From Flavobacteriaceae bacterium PS02336 (GTDB taxonomy: Bacteria > Bacteroidota > Bacteroidia > Flavobacteriales > Flavobacteriaceae), in assembly GCA_029960065.1 (NCBI GenBank), contig JASCOF010000008.1, positions 124,001-188,000 of the forward strand: a DNA stretch of 64,000 nt, in the 5' to 3' direction. Numbering within the stretch: position 1 is the first letter of the stretch; each line of letters begins with the position of its first letter. Under the pieces are notes generated by a model. The model worked only from the letters and a program-made list of their open reading frames with translations. It made no database searches and was not told the DNA's origin. Of this stretch, positions 18,701-27,008 are shown piece by piece. A program made the translations under genes and the position numbers.

Positions 18701-18943
18701 TCTTTTTTAAGAATTCAGCAGGTAACACTAGGTTATAATCTGCCTTCAGATGTGATTTCAAAAGCAAGTATTAGTAAATTAAGATTCTATTTTGGAATTC
18801 AAAATCTTTACACCTTTACTAAATATACAGGATACGATCCAGAGGTAGGATCTTATAATCAAGATCCGTTATTATCAGGAATTGATTCAGGTCGTTACCC
18901 AACCAATCGTAGTTTCACTTTTGGAATGAATTTAGAATTTTAA
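15776..18943 (+). CDS. SusC-like TonB-dependent outer-membrane glycan transporter
   Basis: The 1,055-residue protein has a signal peptide cleaved near Ala33, after an unusually long polar N-region. Then come a carboxypeptidase D-like regulatory domain (VSGTVSDDKGLSIPGANIVV to about residue 115), a plug domain (LLQGRAAGVTVTNNSG, PLYIVDGIPI, ATAIYGSRASNGVVIITTKRG) and a 22-strand barrel ending in a Phe (FGMNLEF). It imports oligosaccharides through the outer membrane using TonB energy and pairs with the SusD lipoprotein 11 bp downstream. By context the cargo is mannan or galactomannan oligosaccharides. Confidence 0.96.
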   Translation: MKKLMTSFIHWKANHRAAPLILFLLLTSNFITAQVKVSGTVSDDKGLSIPGANIVVTGTKKTSSTDFDGKYSIDAPANSTISVSFIGYVTQTVNVKNGGTINVILKLSAEDLREVLVNVGYRSVKRKDLTGAISTVTSKDFADSPQVSVDQLLQGRAAGVTVTNNSGQPGGSVSVKIRGTTSISGTNEPLYIVDGIPISGDAANTATGGSIVTGYLGANTGNVTSSPIAFLNPNDIETLDILKDASATAIYGSRASNGVVIITTKRGKKGAGKIAYDSYFSVQNVTRLLDTMTLSQYAAQQNALAAVYGVAPRDEFAVPSVLGKGTNWQDEIYKTAIMNNHQLSFSGAKEGTNYYISGGYTNQEGIVIGSGFKRYSFKTNVDSKLKDWLTVGVSIGTGITNEDITINGASNGIISTSILSTPDVAVKDTNGNYAGPPADGSIGVWINPVASALMNTNKLIKKSFIGNFYASFRLAKGLEYRFDFGGSTNIDNFEGFLPTYKWGAAVRETNQLTERANNWYGLNVKNVLTYKVDAGKHHFNFLAAQEANDSHWFGNSQTVSGLLSNDIHSISLGDPDTLVASEYKGSSAFYSFFGTFNYDFDNRYALQATMRADGSSNFGPGQKWGYFPSISGSWKLSNESFMEGTREYIGNIKIRGGYGETGNQNIGGGGYMSTVRAIKSAMGNFFTVNNIANPDLTWETSEQTNIGLDFTLFKSKLQATFEVYRKQSAGFLFVLPLPYYVTGTDAYQGGLGAPSVNLGSLRNQGFEMTLDYNNKFGKDFSWNSKVIFTTNKNKLLSLQDNFDLTKDVLLNDYTTKAVTKTVVGQPVGQFYGYQAVGIIRTNEQLANAPIPFTGNKAVKSQLGDVEYVDQNKDGLIDEKDLTYIGNPQPKFTYGFNNTFTYKNIDLGVFLQGSYGNKVMNLTRRAGTKNQRLYENQLAEAADFWTPENTDAKYPRPDGGDGHPNIAISDRYVEDGSFLRIQQVTLGYNLPSDVISKASISKLRFYFGIQNLYTFTKYTGYDPEVGSYNQDPLLSGIDSGRYPTNRSFTFGMNLEF

Positions 18944-18954
18944 TTACTACTCCT

Positions 18955-20517
18955 ATGAAAAAATATATCAATATAAAGACCTTAGTTTTATTCTTAACAC
19001 TAGGTTTGACAGCTACTTCTTGCAGTGAAGATTTCTTGGATCGCCCTTCAGAAGATAGTTACAGCAGTGATCAGTTTTATAATACTGACGAGCAGGTAGC
19101 AAGAACTACTTATGGAATGTATGGTGCCATGTGGGCTCCTTATTATACCAAGAATTTTTACGCTTTGTCTGAGTTGTCTTCAGGGAATTGTTTGGCCTAC
19201 GCTGATGGACCAGAGTTGATTCAATTTAAGCTGACTTCTGATAGTCCAATATTGCTGGATCCGTGGAGAGCTTGTTTTGCAATTGTAGCACAATCCAATA
19301 ATTTAATTAATAATATTGAAAAAAATGCTACTGCGGATGTGAGCAGAGCTGTGATTAAAAATACAATTGCAGAAGCCCATTTTTTTAGAGCAATCGCATA
19401 CTTTTATTTAGTTCGTTTGTATGGACCTGTGCCTATTATTGAAGATAATTTGGCATTAGCAAAAGATCCATTGGTTAATACTAATAGAATTGAAGATGTT
19501 TATACGTTTATTGAAAATGATTTAAAATTTGCTGCGGCGAATCTTAAGTCTAAAATTAGATCAAGAACTCCTGGAGGTGACAATATTTTCGTAACTCAAG
19601 GTTCTGCAGAAGCGTTTCTGGCTAAAGTATATTTATATGAGAAAAAATATTCGGATTCTAAATTAATTGCTGAAAAAGTAATCAATTCTGGGGAGTTTGA
19701 TTTGATGCCAAATTTTGCTGATTTGTTTTTGACAAGTAAAAACAATAACCAAGAGTCTATTTATTCTTGGCAGTGGTCTGGTGCCATAAATACTTATGGA
19801 GGAGGAAATTTCTCTAATATCCAATATGGATTAGACATTTTAAATGATAATGCTTCTTACGGTGCGACTTACGTGCCAAGTAATGATGTTCAAGATGCTT
19901 TTGAAATTGGAGATTTAAGAAGAAAAGAGTCTTACATGGTTTATGGCGATTCTTACCCAAACATCAAGGCTGATGGAGTTGTAGGTTTTGTAATGGACAA
20001 AACTAAATACCCAGATCTTTTGGCCAATACTGGTGCGGTGGTTAAAAAATATGTAGTAGGACAGGCAACCAGCGAAACTGGACCAGCTGATTCTTGGGGC
20101 GGAATGAATAACTGTAATTATATTATGCGTTATGCCGATCTTTTATTAATTCACGCTGAGGCAACTATGGCAGGCGCTGCTGAAACTACGAATGCGGCTG
20201 CAAAGGAATCTTATAACAAAGTAAGACTTAGAGCAGGTTTAGGTACTTTGGGAACTAATGTGCCTTTAACAAAAACAGCTTTGTTTCGCGAGCGAAGAGT
20301 TGAATTTGCTTTTGAAGGAGAATTCTGGTTTGATCTAGGAAGGCTGCCTCGTCAGGAAGCAATCAATATCATTTCTCAGCAGGATAGAGGTTTTGATTCG
20401 CAGGGAGTAACACATTATACACCGACACCAACTGACTTTATTTATCCAAAACCAGATATCGAAGTTAGAAAAAATCCAAAATTGAAAGAAGCACCAGTTC
20501 CTTACACTTTCAAATAA
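18955..20517 (+). CDS. SusD-like surface glycan-binding lipoprotein
   Basis: The 520-residue lipoprotein (Cys23 in TATSCSEDFLD) has the RagB/SusD pattern: FLDRPSEDSYSSDQFY near the mature N-terminus, TPR-like helices with EAHFFRAIAYFYLVRLYGPVP near residue 145, NNCNYIMRYADLLLIHAEA, and a C-terminal FWFDLGR and YPKPDIEVRKNP. It forms the lid of the SusC transporter at the cell surface. The acidic residues just after Cys23 fit the Bacteroidota surface-export signal. It is translated in one operon with susC (11 bp gap). Confidence 0.96.
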   Translation: MKKYINIKTLVLFLTLGLTATSCSEDFLDRPSEDSYSSDQFYNTDEQVARTTYGMYGAMWAPYYTKNFYALSELSSGNCLAYADGPELIQFKLTSDSPILLDPWRACFAIVAQSNNLINNIEKNATADVSRAVIKNTIAEAHFFRAIAYFYLVRLYGPVPIIEDNLALAKDPLVNTNRIEDVYTFIENDLKFAAANLKSKIRSRTPGGDNIFVTQGSAEAFLAKVYLYEKKYSDSKLIAEKVINSGEFDLMPNFADLFLTSKNNNQESIYSWQWSGAINTYGGGNFSNIQYGLDILNDNASYGATYVPSNDVQDAFEIGDLRRKESYMVYGDSYPNIKADGVVGFVMDKTKYPDLLANTGAVVKKYVVGQATSETGPADSWGGMNNCNYIMRYADLLLIHAEATMAGAAETTNAAAKESYNKVRLRAGLGTLGTNVPLTKTALFRERRVEFAFEGEFWFDLGRLPRQEAINIISQQDRGFDSQGVTHYTPTPTDFIYPKPDIEVRKNPKLKEAPVPYTFK

Positions 20518-20537
20518 TTTTTTAAAAGTAAATCACT

Positions 20538-21608
20538 ATGAAAAATATAAAAAATAGAATGTTATTGAAGTTGTGTTTTTTGGCTTCGGTTTCAATTTTA
20601 CTGTTCACTTCTTGCTCCAATGATGATTCGGAAGGTTCCTCTGGAAAACTTGAAGTAACTGGAATCAGCAGATCTGTTGTAGACGATCCTTTAATTGACG
20701 GAGACAGGGAAGTTGATGTTCCTACAGAAATTATTAATGCGGGAAATTATTATATCATTAGAGGATCTGGTTTTGCTACCTTAAAATCAATTTCATTTAA
20801 TGGATTAGAATCTTATTTCAATCCAACATTCGTTACAGATAATGCTATCGTTGTTTTAGTAGATCAAAAAACACCATATTATAACGAAATGGACGAAATG
20901 AAAATCGTTACAGGCAGTGGTACTTTAAACTATAAAGTGGCTATCAGACCTCCAAATCCTAATATTAAAGGATTTCCAATTAATCCTAATCCTGGAGATA
21001 TAATTACAATTACGGGAGAATATTTTTTACGTCCTGTTGTGAATTTTGGAGATACTGCCGTGCAGCCAATCTCGTCTACCTTAACTGAGATTAAAGTGCA
21101 GGTACCCAATAATATTCAGTATAAAAGTTTATCGGTAACGAATGTATCAGGAACAACTGTTGCGGGACAATCTTTAGGTTCTGCTATTTATGATGATGCT
21201 TACACTAGTTTGAGCAGTTATAATGGTCTTTGGAGACCAGCAACAAATCATTATGATATTGCTTATGATAAAGATGCATCGCAAGGTACAAAATGTATTA
21301 ATTGGACTTCTGGTCCAGACTGGGACGGTCTATATATTGGTGTTGACAAATCTAAAGTTGATATGACTAAATATAAAGGAATCCGAATTAGTATTAAAGG
21401 AGAAAAAGCGGGTTCTGTTTCTGTGATTGTTAATGGTAATTATGGGGCTACTTTTCCGCTTAAATTCGGGACGGGATGGACTTATTTGGAGGTTCCGTTT
21501 TCTGCAGTTGGAGGTCCAACAGAATTAACTGAAATAACTTTTCAAGAAACAGGAGGTTTTGGAGGTAACAATTTATATATCGATGATATTGGATTGGTAT
21601 TAAAATAA
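20538..21608 (+). CDS. IPT/TIG surface glycan-binding lipoprotein
   Basis: A 356-residue lipoprotein (Cys26 in FTSCSNDDSE, with acidic residues after the Cys as in surface-exported lipoproteins). Two immunoglobulin-like IPT/TIG folds follow (about 40-140 and 145-220, with PGDIITITGEYF). A C-terminal jelly-roll-like module (about 230-356) contains aromatic pairs (NWTSGPDWDGLYIG) and ends in LYIDDIGLVLK. It is in the position of the SusE/SGBP-B proteins of glycan loci, which bind the polymer and hold it for SusCD. Binding to mannan is inferred. Its C-terminal module resembles that of the next protein. Confidence 0.82.
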   Translation: MKNIKNRMLLKLCFLASVSILLFTSCSNDDSEGSSGKLEVTGISRSVVDDPLIDGDREVDVPTEIINAGNYYIIRGSGFATLKSISFNGLESYFNPTFVTDNAIVVLVDQKTPYYNEMDEMKIVTGSGTLNYKVAIRPPNPNIKGFPINPNPGDIITITGEYFLRPVVNFGDTAVQPISSTLTEIKVQVPNNIQYKSLSVTNVSGTTVAGQSLGSAIYDDAYTSLSSYNGLWRPATNHYDIAYDKDASQGTKCINWTSGPDWDGLYIGVDKSKVDMTKYKGIRISIKGEKAGSVSVIVNGNYGATFPLKFGTGWTYLEVPFSAVGGPTELTEITFQETGGFGGNNLYIDDIGLVLK

Positions 21609-21682
21609 TTGTGACGGATTCTAATACAGGGGTAATCGAATTCATTTATTAGAATCTATTATTAAAAACTAAAAAAGAATTT

Positions 21683-22942
21683 ATGAAAAATATATATAAT
21701 AAAGTAAAGCATCTTGCCATATGTGCTTTTTTGGTTGCCACAGTTTCTTCCTGTGACAACGAAATTGAAGATATTGGAGGAGCACAGCAAAATTACAATA
21801 CAGCTTATGGATTGCTTCAGGCAAATAGTAATTTAACTACGTTTACAAAAGCGATACAGTTAGCTGGATTGGAAGCGACATTAAACACAACTGATAATTA
21901 TACTTATTTTGTTCCTAATAATGCTACTCTGGATGCTTATTTAGTAGCTAATGGGTATGTTAATGATTTAGGATATCCGGACATTAACTTGGTTCCGGTA
22001 GAAGACTTAAAACAATTAGTATTAAGTCATATTGTTAAAGGGGTTAAAAAGAGAGTTGGAAAACTAGAAGGCGTTGAAGCTGATTATCTTGAAACAGGTG
22101 ATTATGCTACAATGGCAAATGCTGTAAATGCCGATTTATATTTGTTGAATATCAATGTAACCAATGGCGTTTTAAAAGTAAACGGATCTGATAAAGACGC
22201 ACCGGGATTGGATTATTATGGTACAAATGGTTTTGTCAATGTATTGAGTAATGTAATTGAGTTAACGCCGCCTGCTCCGGTAATTACTAGCCTGTCACAA
22301 GTATTAGCTTCTCCTGGAGATGTTATAACCATTACAGGACAAAATTTTGTAAAAGTTAAAAGTGTAAAATTCGGATCTACTGCCGCTACATTTACTGCTG
22401 TTTCTAAAACGGAAATAAAAGCGACAGTTCCAGCTGATTTTAATTCGTTTGCTCTTGTAGTTGTTGAGACTGAATTTGGAGTGTCTTCTCCAAGCAGTAT
22501 CGGTCTTAAATATTTATTATACGAAGACTCATTGAAAGGATGGGGCTGGGGCTGGGGAGGTGATATAACCTGGGAAAGCGCCGAAAAAGTTAGCAGAGGA
22601 ACTTATGCAATCAAAAAAGTTGCGGAAGCTTGGAGCGGCCTTTTCATGCACTCAGATTTACCTCTAAATGCAGCCGATTACCAATTTGTTAAAATGTCTA
22701 TATTCCCTACTGAAAGTACTAAAATCATGGTTACTATAAATAGTGATACCGGTGACTCTAGTAAGGGTACAACCGTTACTTTAGTGGCAGGGAAATGGAA
22801 TAATATTTCAATTCCTATTTCAGCTCTGCATCCTGAACTATTAAACGGAGGAAATTTTGACAGCGTTTTTATTCAAGAATTTTCTGGAATAACAATCTCT
22901 CCAGCTAGTGTTCTTTATATAGATGATATAGGATTTTTATAA
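21683..22942 (+). CDS. fasciclin-IPT-CBM-like surface lipoprotein, putative glycan-binding protein
   Basis: A 419-residue lipoprotein (Cys24 in VSSCDNEIED, acidic afterwards). Residues about 40-190 look like a fasciclin (FAS1) domain: NLTTFTKAIQLAGL, YTYFVPNNATLDAYL, LVLSHIVKG, and NGFVNVLSNVIELTPP. An IPT/TIG domain follows (PGDVITITGQNFVKV, about 195-275). A C-terminal jelly-roll-like module has WGWGWGG and AWSGLF aromatics and ends in LYIDDIGFL, as in the preceding protein. FAS1 domains mediate adhesion; finding one in a SusE-like position suggests a polymer-anchoring role. A terminator-like hairpin follows it. Confidence 0.75.
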   Translation: MKNIYNKVKHLAICAFLVATVSSCDNEIEDIGGAQQNYNTAYGLLQANSNLTTFTKAIQLAGLEATLNTTDNYTYFVPNNATLDAYLVANGYVNDLGYPDINLVPVEDLKQLVLSHIVKGVKKRVGKLEGVEADYLETGDYATMANAVNADLYLLNINVTNGVLKVNGSDKDAPGLDYYGTNGFVNVLSNVIELTPPAPVITSLSQVLASPGDVITITGQNFVKVKSVKFGSTAATFTAVSKTEIKATVPADFNSFALVVVETEFGVSSPSSIGLKYLLYEDSLKGWGWGWGGDITWESAEKVSRGTYAIKKVAEAWSGLFMHSDLPLNAADYQFVKMSIFPTESTKIMVTINSDTGDSSKGTTVTLVAGKWNNISIPISALHPELLNGGNFDSVFIQEFSGITISPASVLYIDDIGFL

Positions 22943-22968
22943 TAGTTAGTTTATTTTGAGTTAGTGTA

Positions 22969-23003
22969 AAAATGTTCCCTGATTAAAAATTAGGGAACAT
23001 TTT
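22969..23003 (+). terminator. intrinsic terminator within the susCD operon
   Basis: AAAATGTTCCCT and AGGGAACATTTT form a perfect 12-bp stem around an 11-base loop and are followed by T residues. It lies 26 bp before the GH27 start. It may reduce read-through so that the binding and transport genes are expressed above the enzymes. Confidence 0.75.
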
Positions 23004-23028
23004 TTTAAAGTATTTTAAATTAGAAAAA

Positions 23029-24261
23029 ATGAAAAAAATCATTTTACTACTTGCTTTTAGTGTGACAAGTATCGGATTTAGCCAAGGCAATACGCATAAA
23101 CAGCAGGCTGGAAAATTTGAAGGATTAGCCATGACACCCCCAATGGGCTGGAATTCATGGAATACTTTTGCAACCAATATTGACGAAAAACTAGTAAAGG
23201 AAACTGCCGATATAATGGTGTCTTCTGGTTTAACAGCTGCAGGATATAATTATATTGTATTAGATGATGGCTGGATGACGCATGAACGAGATGTGAATGG
23301 TGATTTGGTTCCAGATCCACAAAAATTTCCAAACGGAATGAAAGCACTCATCGATTATGTGCATAGTAAAGGGTTAAAATTTGGTTTGTACAATTGTGCA
23401 GGAACAAAAACTTGTGCTGGTTATCCAGGAACACGTGGTTATGAATATCAAGATGCTAGATTTTATGCGAAACTTGGAATCGACTTCTTAAAATATGATT
23501 GGTGTAATACAGAAGGAATTACGGCTAAAGAAGCTTATGCAACTATGAGTAATGCGCTGAAAACAGCTGGAAGGCCAATTGTTTTCAGTCTTTGCGAATG
23601 GGGAGATAATCAGCCTTGGGAGTGGGGAAAACCAATTGGGAATCTTTGGAGAATTTCCGGTGATATTTATCCTTGTTTTGACTGCGAATTTAAACATCCA
23701 GAAAATTGGTCTTCTTGGGGATTCATGAAAATTGCCGATATGCGAAAAGATATTCGTAAATATTCAGGCCCAGATCATTGGAATGATTTTGACATGATGG
23801 AGGTAGGAAATGAAATGAATGATACAGAAGATAAAACGCACTTTGCAATGTGGTGCATGCTTTCTTCTCCTTTATTTACTGGAAATGATTATAGAAAAAT
23901 GTCAAAAGAGACTTTAGCTATATTGACGAATAAAGAATTATTAGCAGTAAATCAGGATAAATTAGGAATTCAAGGATTTAAATATGCTATTTTAGATGGC
24001 GTAGAAGTATGGATAAAACCGCTTTCAGATGGAGCTTGGGCGGTTAGTTTTGTAAATAGAACTGAAAGTGCTAAAAAAATCACGTTTGATTGGAGCAAAA
24101 ATAATTTCAAAGATGCAGATTTCGGTTATGAAGCAGATTTTGCAAAAACAACATTTAAAATTAAAGATCTTTGGAAAAATAAAGAAGCAGGAAATACTAA
24201 AAAGATGTTCAGTGCATCAATTGCTTCGCATGATGTCATTACGTTAAAATTAATTCCTTAA
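23029..24261 (+). CDS. GH27 alpha-galactosidase
   Basis: A 410-residue secreted enzyme (signal peptide to about residue 18, IGFSQ). GH27 motifs: TPPMGWNSWNTF, VLDDGWM, Asp157 in FLKYDWCN (nucleophile), Asp212 in WRISGDI (acid/base) and HWNDFDMMEVGN. A beta-sandwich C-terminal domain follows (about 320-410). It removes alpha-1,6-galactose side chains, and with GH5/GH26 mannanases this points to galactomannan as the target. No lipobox was seen, so the enzyme is probably soluble in the periplasm. It is 12 bp upstream of the GH5 gene. Confidence 0.94.
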   Translation: MKKIILLLAFSVTSIGFSQGNTHKQQAGKFEGLAMTPPMGWNSWNTFATNIDEKLVKETADIMVSSGLTAAGYNYIVLDDGWMTHERDVNGDLVPDPQKFPNGMKALIDYVHSKGLKFGLYNCAGTKTCAGYPGTRGYEYQDARFYAKLGIDFLKYDWCNTEGITAKEAYATMSNALKTAGRPIVFSLCEWGDNQPWEWGKPIGNLWRISGDIYPCFDCEFKHPENWSSWGFMKIADMRKDIRKYSGPDHWNDFDMMEVGNEMNDTEDKTHFAMWCMLSSPLFTGNDYRKMSKETLAILTNKELLAVNQDKLGIQGFKYAILDGVEVWIKPLSDGAWAVSFVNRTESAKKITFDWSKNNFKDADFGYEADFAKTTFKIKDLWKNKEAGNTKKMFSASIASHDVITLKLIP

Positions 24262-24272
24262 AAGATTACAGT

Positions 24273-25238
24273 ATGAAATTCAAGCTTTGGTATATCGTTT
24301 TATCTTTTATAATGTGTGTAAATATTTCAAATGCACAGTTTGTAAAAAAACATGGTCAGTTAAGTGTTCAAGGAACTCAGCTTGTAGATAAGAATAATAA
24401 TCCAATTGTTCTTCGTGGTTTGAGTTTTGGTTGGCATAGCTTGTGGCCAAGATTTTATAATGAAAAAGCGGTAAGCTGGTTAAAAAAAGATTTCAATTGT
24501 AATGTAGTTCGTGCTGCTATGGGAGTAGAGCTTGGTGATTTATCTTATATAAACAATCCGCAATTTTCTAAAGAGAAAGTAGAAGCAGTAATAAAAGGCG
24601 CTATAAAATCAGATATCTATGTGATAATTGATTGGCATAGCCATAACGTAAACTTGAAAGAAGCCAAAGAGTTCTTTGCAGAGATGTCAAAAAAATATGC
24701 CAAATATCCTAATATTATATATGAAGTGTTTAATGAACCAGATTACGAGACATGGTGGGAAGTGAAAAATTATGCTGAGGAAATAATTAAGGTTATCCGC
24801 GAAAACGATCCTCATAATATTATTTTGGTTGGATGCCCGCATTGGGATCAAGATATTGATCTTCCGGCAGAGGATCCGATAATAGGCTACAATAATATAA
24901 TGTATACGATGCATTTTTATGCCGCTACGCACGGAAAGGAATTAAGAGATAGAACAGATGCTGCAATAAGAAACGGTCTTCCTGTTTTTGTCTCAGAATC
25001 TGCAGGTATGGAAGCTTCTGGAGATGGACCATTAAATTATAAAGCTTGGCAGGAATATATCGAGTGGATGGAATCTAAAAAGATAAGCTGGGTCACATGG
25101 TCAGTTTCTGATAAAGACGAAACATGTTCTCTTTTAAAAAAGTCTGCTAAATCGGATGGAAAATGGAAAGATGAAGATTTAAAAGAGTCTGGAATTAAAG
25201 TGCGTGAATATTTAAGGAAATACAATAAAGAAGAATAA
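24273..25238 (+). CDS. GH5 endoglucanase/mannanase (subfamily 2-like)
   Basis: A 321-residue secreted GH5 enzyme (signal peptide to about residue 21, SNAQ). Motifs follow the Bacillus-type GH5_2 endoglucanases: VQGTQLVDKNNNPIVLRGLSFG, VVRAAMGVE, VIIDWHSH, Glu155 in YEVFNEPDY (acid/base), YTMHFYAATHG and Glu242 in PVFVSESAG (nucleophile). The usual context of the nucleophile is TEWG; here it is SESA, an uncommon variant. It probably cuts beta-1,4-glucan or glucomannan, which would let the locus handle glucose-containing mannans. There is no binding module. It is the last gene of the run, followed by a strong terminator. Confidence 0.88.
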   Translation: MKFKLWYIVLSFIMCVNISNAQFVKKHGQLSVQGTQLVDKNNNPIVLRGLSFGWHSLWPRFYNEKAVSWLKKDFNCNVVRAAMGVELGDLSYINNPQFSKEKVEAVIKGAIKSDIYVIIDWHSHNVNLKEAKEFFAEMSKKYAKYPNIIYEVFNEPDYETWWEVKNYAEEIIKVIRENDPHNIILVGCPHWDQDIDLPAEDPIIGYNNIMYTMHFYAATHGKELRDRTDAAIRNGLPVFVSESAGMEASGDGPLNYKAWQEYIEWMESKKISWVTWSVSDKDETCSLLKKSAKSDGKWKDEDLKESGIKVREYLRKYNKEE

Positions 25239-25259
25239 AAGGAATTTTTAGTTTCTTTG

Positions 25260-25293
25260 AAAAGAGCCTGTTCAAATTTGAACAGGCTCTTTT
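25260..25293 (+). terminator. intrinsic terminator of the susCD operon
   Basis: A 34-base perfect palindrome with half-site AAAAGAGCCTGTTCAAA, ending in a T run. It lies 21 bp after the GH5 stop codon and marks the right border of the mannan locus. Confidence 0.85.
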
Positions 25294-25850
25294 GTTTTCA
25301 CAAGAATTTAGATTTTTTAAGCTAAAATAATTTCTCGGATAGGAGTAATCGGTTGGTGTTTCTTGTAATGTTTTTTGTAAGAATTTTTAGTGATAAATTT
25401 TGTTTTGTTTATATTGAAAAGAAAGTGTGCTTTTTATTCTTTTTTTAAATCTATTTTTTAATTACCCCCTAAAAAATTGGGGGTATATCTAATTTTGAGT
25501 TGTTTTTTGGGTAATTTTTTGTTTTTTGATTGCTTGTTTTTGTTATTTGCATGGTGTTTTAGGGTGTTTTAAGGCTAAAATGTGTTATTGATTTTTCAAA
25601 AACAATTGAAGATAAATATCAAATAATGATTATTATAACTTTAATTTTTGTAATCCGTAATTCTTCGTCTAAAACGTCAAAAAAGCACTTTTGAATTATT
25701 CTACTCATACAAAAGTTAATAAATTCGCTAATGAAAATGAGGATGATTTGAAGGCGCATAAGAGGTTTTAGAAATGACTTATACTATTAAATAGATATAT
25801 AAAAGATTAACTAACCAGAATCAATTAATAACTAAAAACCAATTTAAAAC
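25294..25850. promoter_or_regulatory. 557-bp AT-rich intergenic region upstream of the porin gene
   Basis: No gene was seen. TACCCCC (25463-25469) and GGGGGTA (25479-25485) form a conspicuous G/C-only inverted repeat in AT-rich DNA, about 366 bp ahead of the porin start. It could be an operator or a small-RNA stem. The rest is T-rich and low in complexity. The region is long for this compact stretch, so an upstream regulatory element is likely. Confidence 0.45.
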
Positions 25851-26939
25851 ATGAAAAAAGCATTTCACATTTTAGCCGCGATGTTAACAAGTTCTTTTGC
25901 CTTTGCCCAAGAAGAGGAAGCAACCGCTCCAGCAACCACATGGGGAGGTTCTGCAGATGCGTACTATAAATATGATTTTTCAAAACAAATGAATGGATTA
26001 ACGAGCTTCACCAACTCACAGAATTCATTCGAACTAGGAATGGCATCGATTGAAGCGGGTCATACCTTTGGAAAAGCTTCTGTTTTTGTAGACTTAGGTT
26101 TCGGAAAAAGAGCAGCAGAATTTTCATATAATGAGACGCCAGATAAAGATGTAAGTGCAAAATTTTTAATTAAACAATTATTTTTTACCTATAATGTAAC
26201 TGACGAATTTAAGTTCGTAGCCGGTAGTTTCGGAACTCATATCGGATATGAAGTGTTAGATGCTGTCGATAATAAAAACTACAGTATGTCGTATGCTTTT
26301 TCTTATGGACCATTTTTTAATACAGGGGTTAAAGCACAATATACTTCTGGTAAATTCACTGCTATGGCAGGATTAACAAATCCGACCGACTTTAAGTCAG
26401 CTATGGATGCAGGTTCTTACCAAAAAACGTTCATTGGACAATTAGGGTATATTGGTGAAACAGGAAGTGCTTATTTGAATTTCACAACAGGAAGTACTAA
26501 TCCAATTCCGGGAAGTATCATTCCAGTTTCAGACGAAAACAAAACTCAGTTCGATTTGACTGCTTCTAAAACAATTAGCGATAGTTTTGCACTTGGGTTG
26601 AATGCAACTTATGCAAAAACTACAAATGATTTCGACAGTACTTTAGACGGAGAATGGTTTTCATTAGTTGGATACGCAAATTACTCATTCAGTCCATCAT
26701 TATTGTTGGCGTATAGAATTGAATATTTTGATGCTAAAGATGCTGCGCCAAGTTTAGGAACATTGTCAGGATCTAGCGTATTTGCAAATACAGTTTCTTT
26801 GAATTATAAAGTTGGAAAACTTACAATTATTCCTGAGTTAAGATACGATGCTGCTTCTGAAGATATATTTTTAGATAAAGATGCATTACCAACAGGAGGA
26901 AGCTTTTATGCTTTAATTGCAACAACATACTCTTTCTAG
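25851..26939 (+). CDS. outer-membrane beta-barrel porin (OmpL/BBP2-like)
   Basis: The 362-residue protein has a signal peptide (cleaved after FAFA, about residue 19), an acidic linker, then alternating amphipathic strands throughout and a C-terminal Phe (TTYSF), as in outer-membrane barrels. The WGGSADAYYKYDF start and the GSFGTHIGYEVLDAVDN segment match the putative beta-barrel porin-2 family common in Bacteroidota. These are presumed general or nutrient-specific pores. It stands alone between a long leader region and a terminator, so it is probably its own transcription unit. The substrate is unknown. Confidence 0.8.
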   Translation: MKKAFHILAAMLTSSFAFAQEEEATAPATTWGGSADAYYKYDFSKQMNGLTSFTNSQNSFELGMASIEAGHTFGKASVFVDLGFGKRAAEFSYNETPDKDVSAKFLIKQLFFTYNVTDEFKFVAGSFGTHIGYEVLDAVDNKNYSMSYAFSYGPFFNTGVKAQYTSGKFTAMAGLTNPTDFKSAMDAGSYQKTFIGQLGYIGETGSAYLNFTTGSTNPIPGSIIPVSDENKTQFDLTASKTISDSFALGLNATYAKTTNDFDSTLDGEWFSLVGYANYSFSPSLLLAYRIEYFDAKDAAPSLGTLSGSSVFANTVSLNYKVGKLTIIPELRYDAASEDIFLDKDALPTGGSFYALIATTYSF

Positions 26940-26954
26940 AGATAAAGATTGATA

Positions 26955-27008
26955 TTTTTTTTTTTTTTTGGAGCTGTCGAAACATATTAATGTTTTGGCA
27001 GCTTTTTT
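26955..27008 (+). terminator. terminator after porin, preceded by a 15-T run
   Basis: A run of 15 T (26955-26969) is followed by an imperfect stem AGCTGTCGAAACAT/ATGTTTTGGCAGCT (about 26973-27003) and a TTTTTT tail. The homopolymer run is a likely slippage site. Confidence 0.7.
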
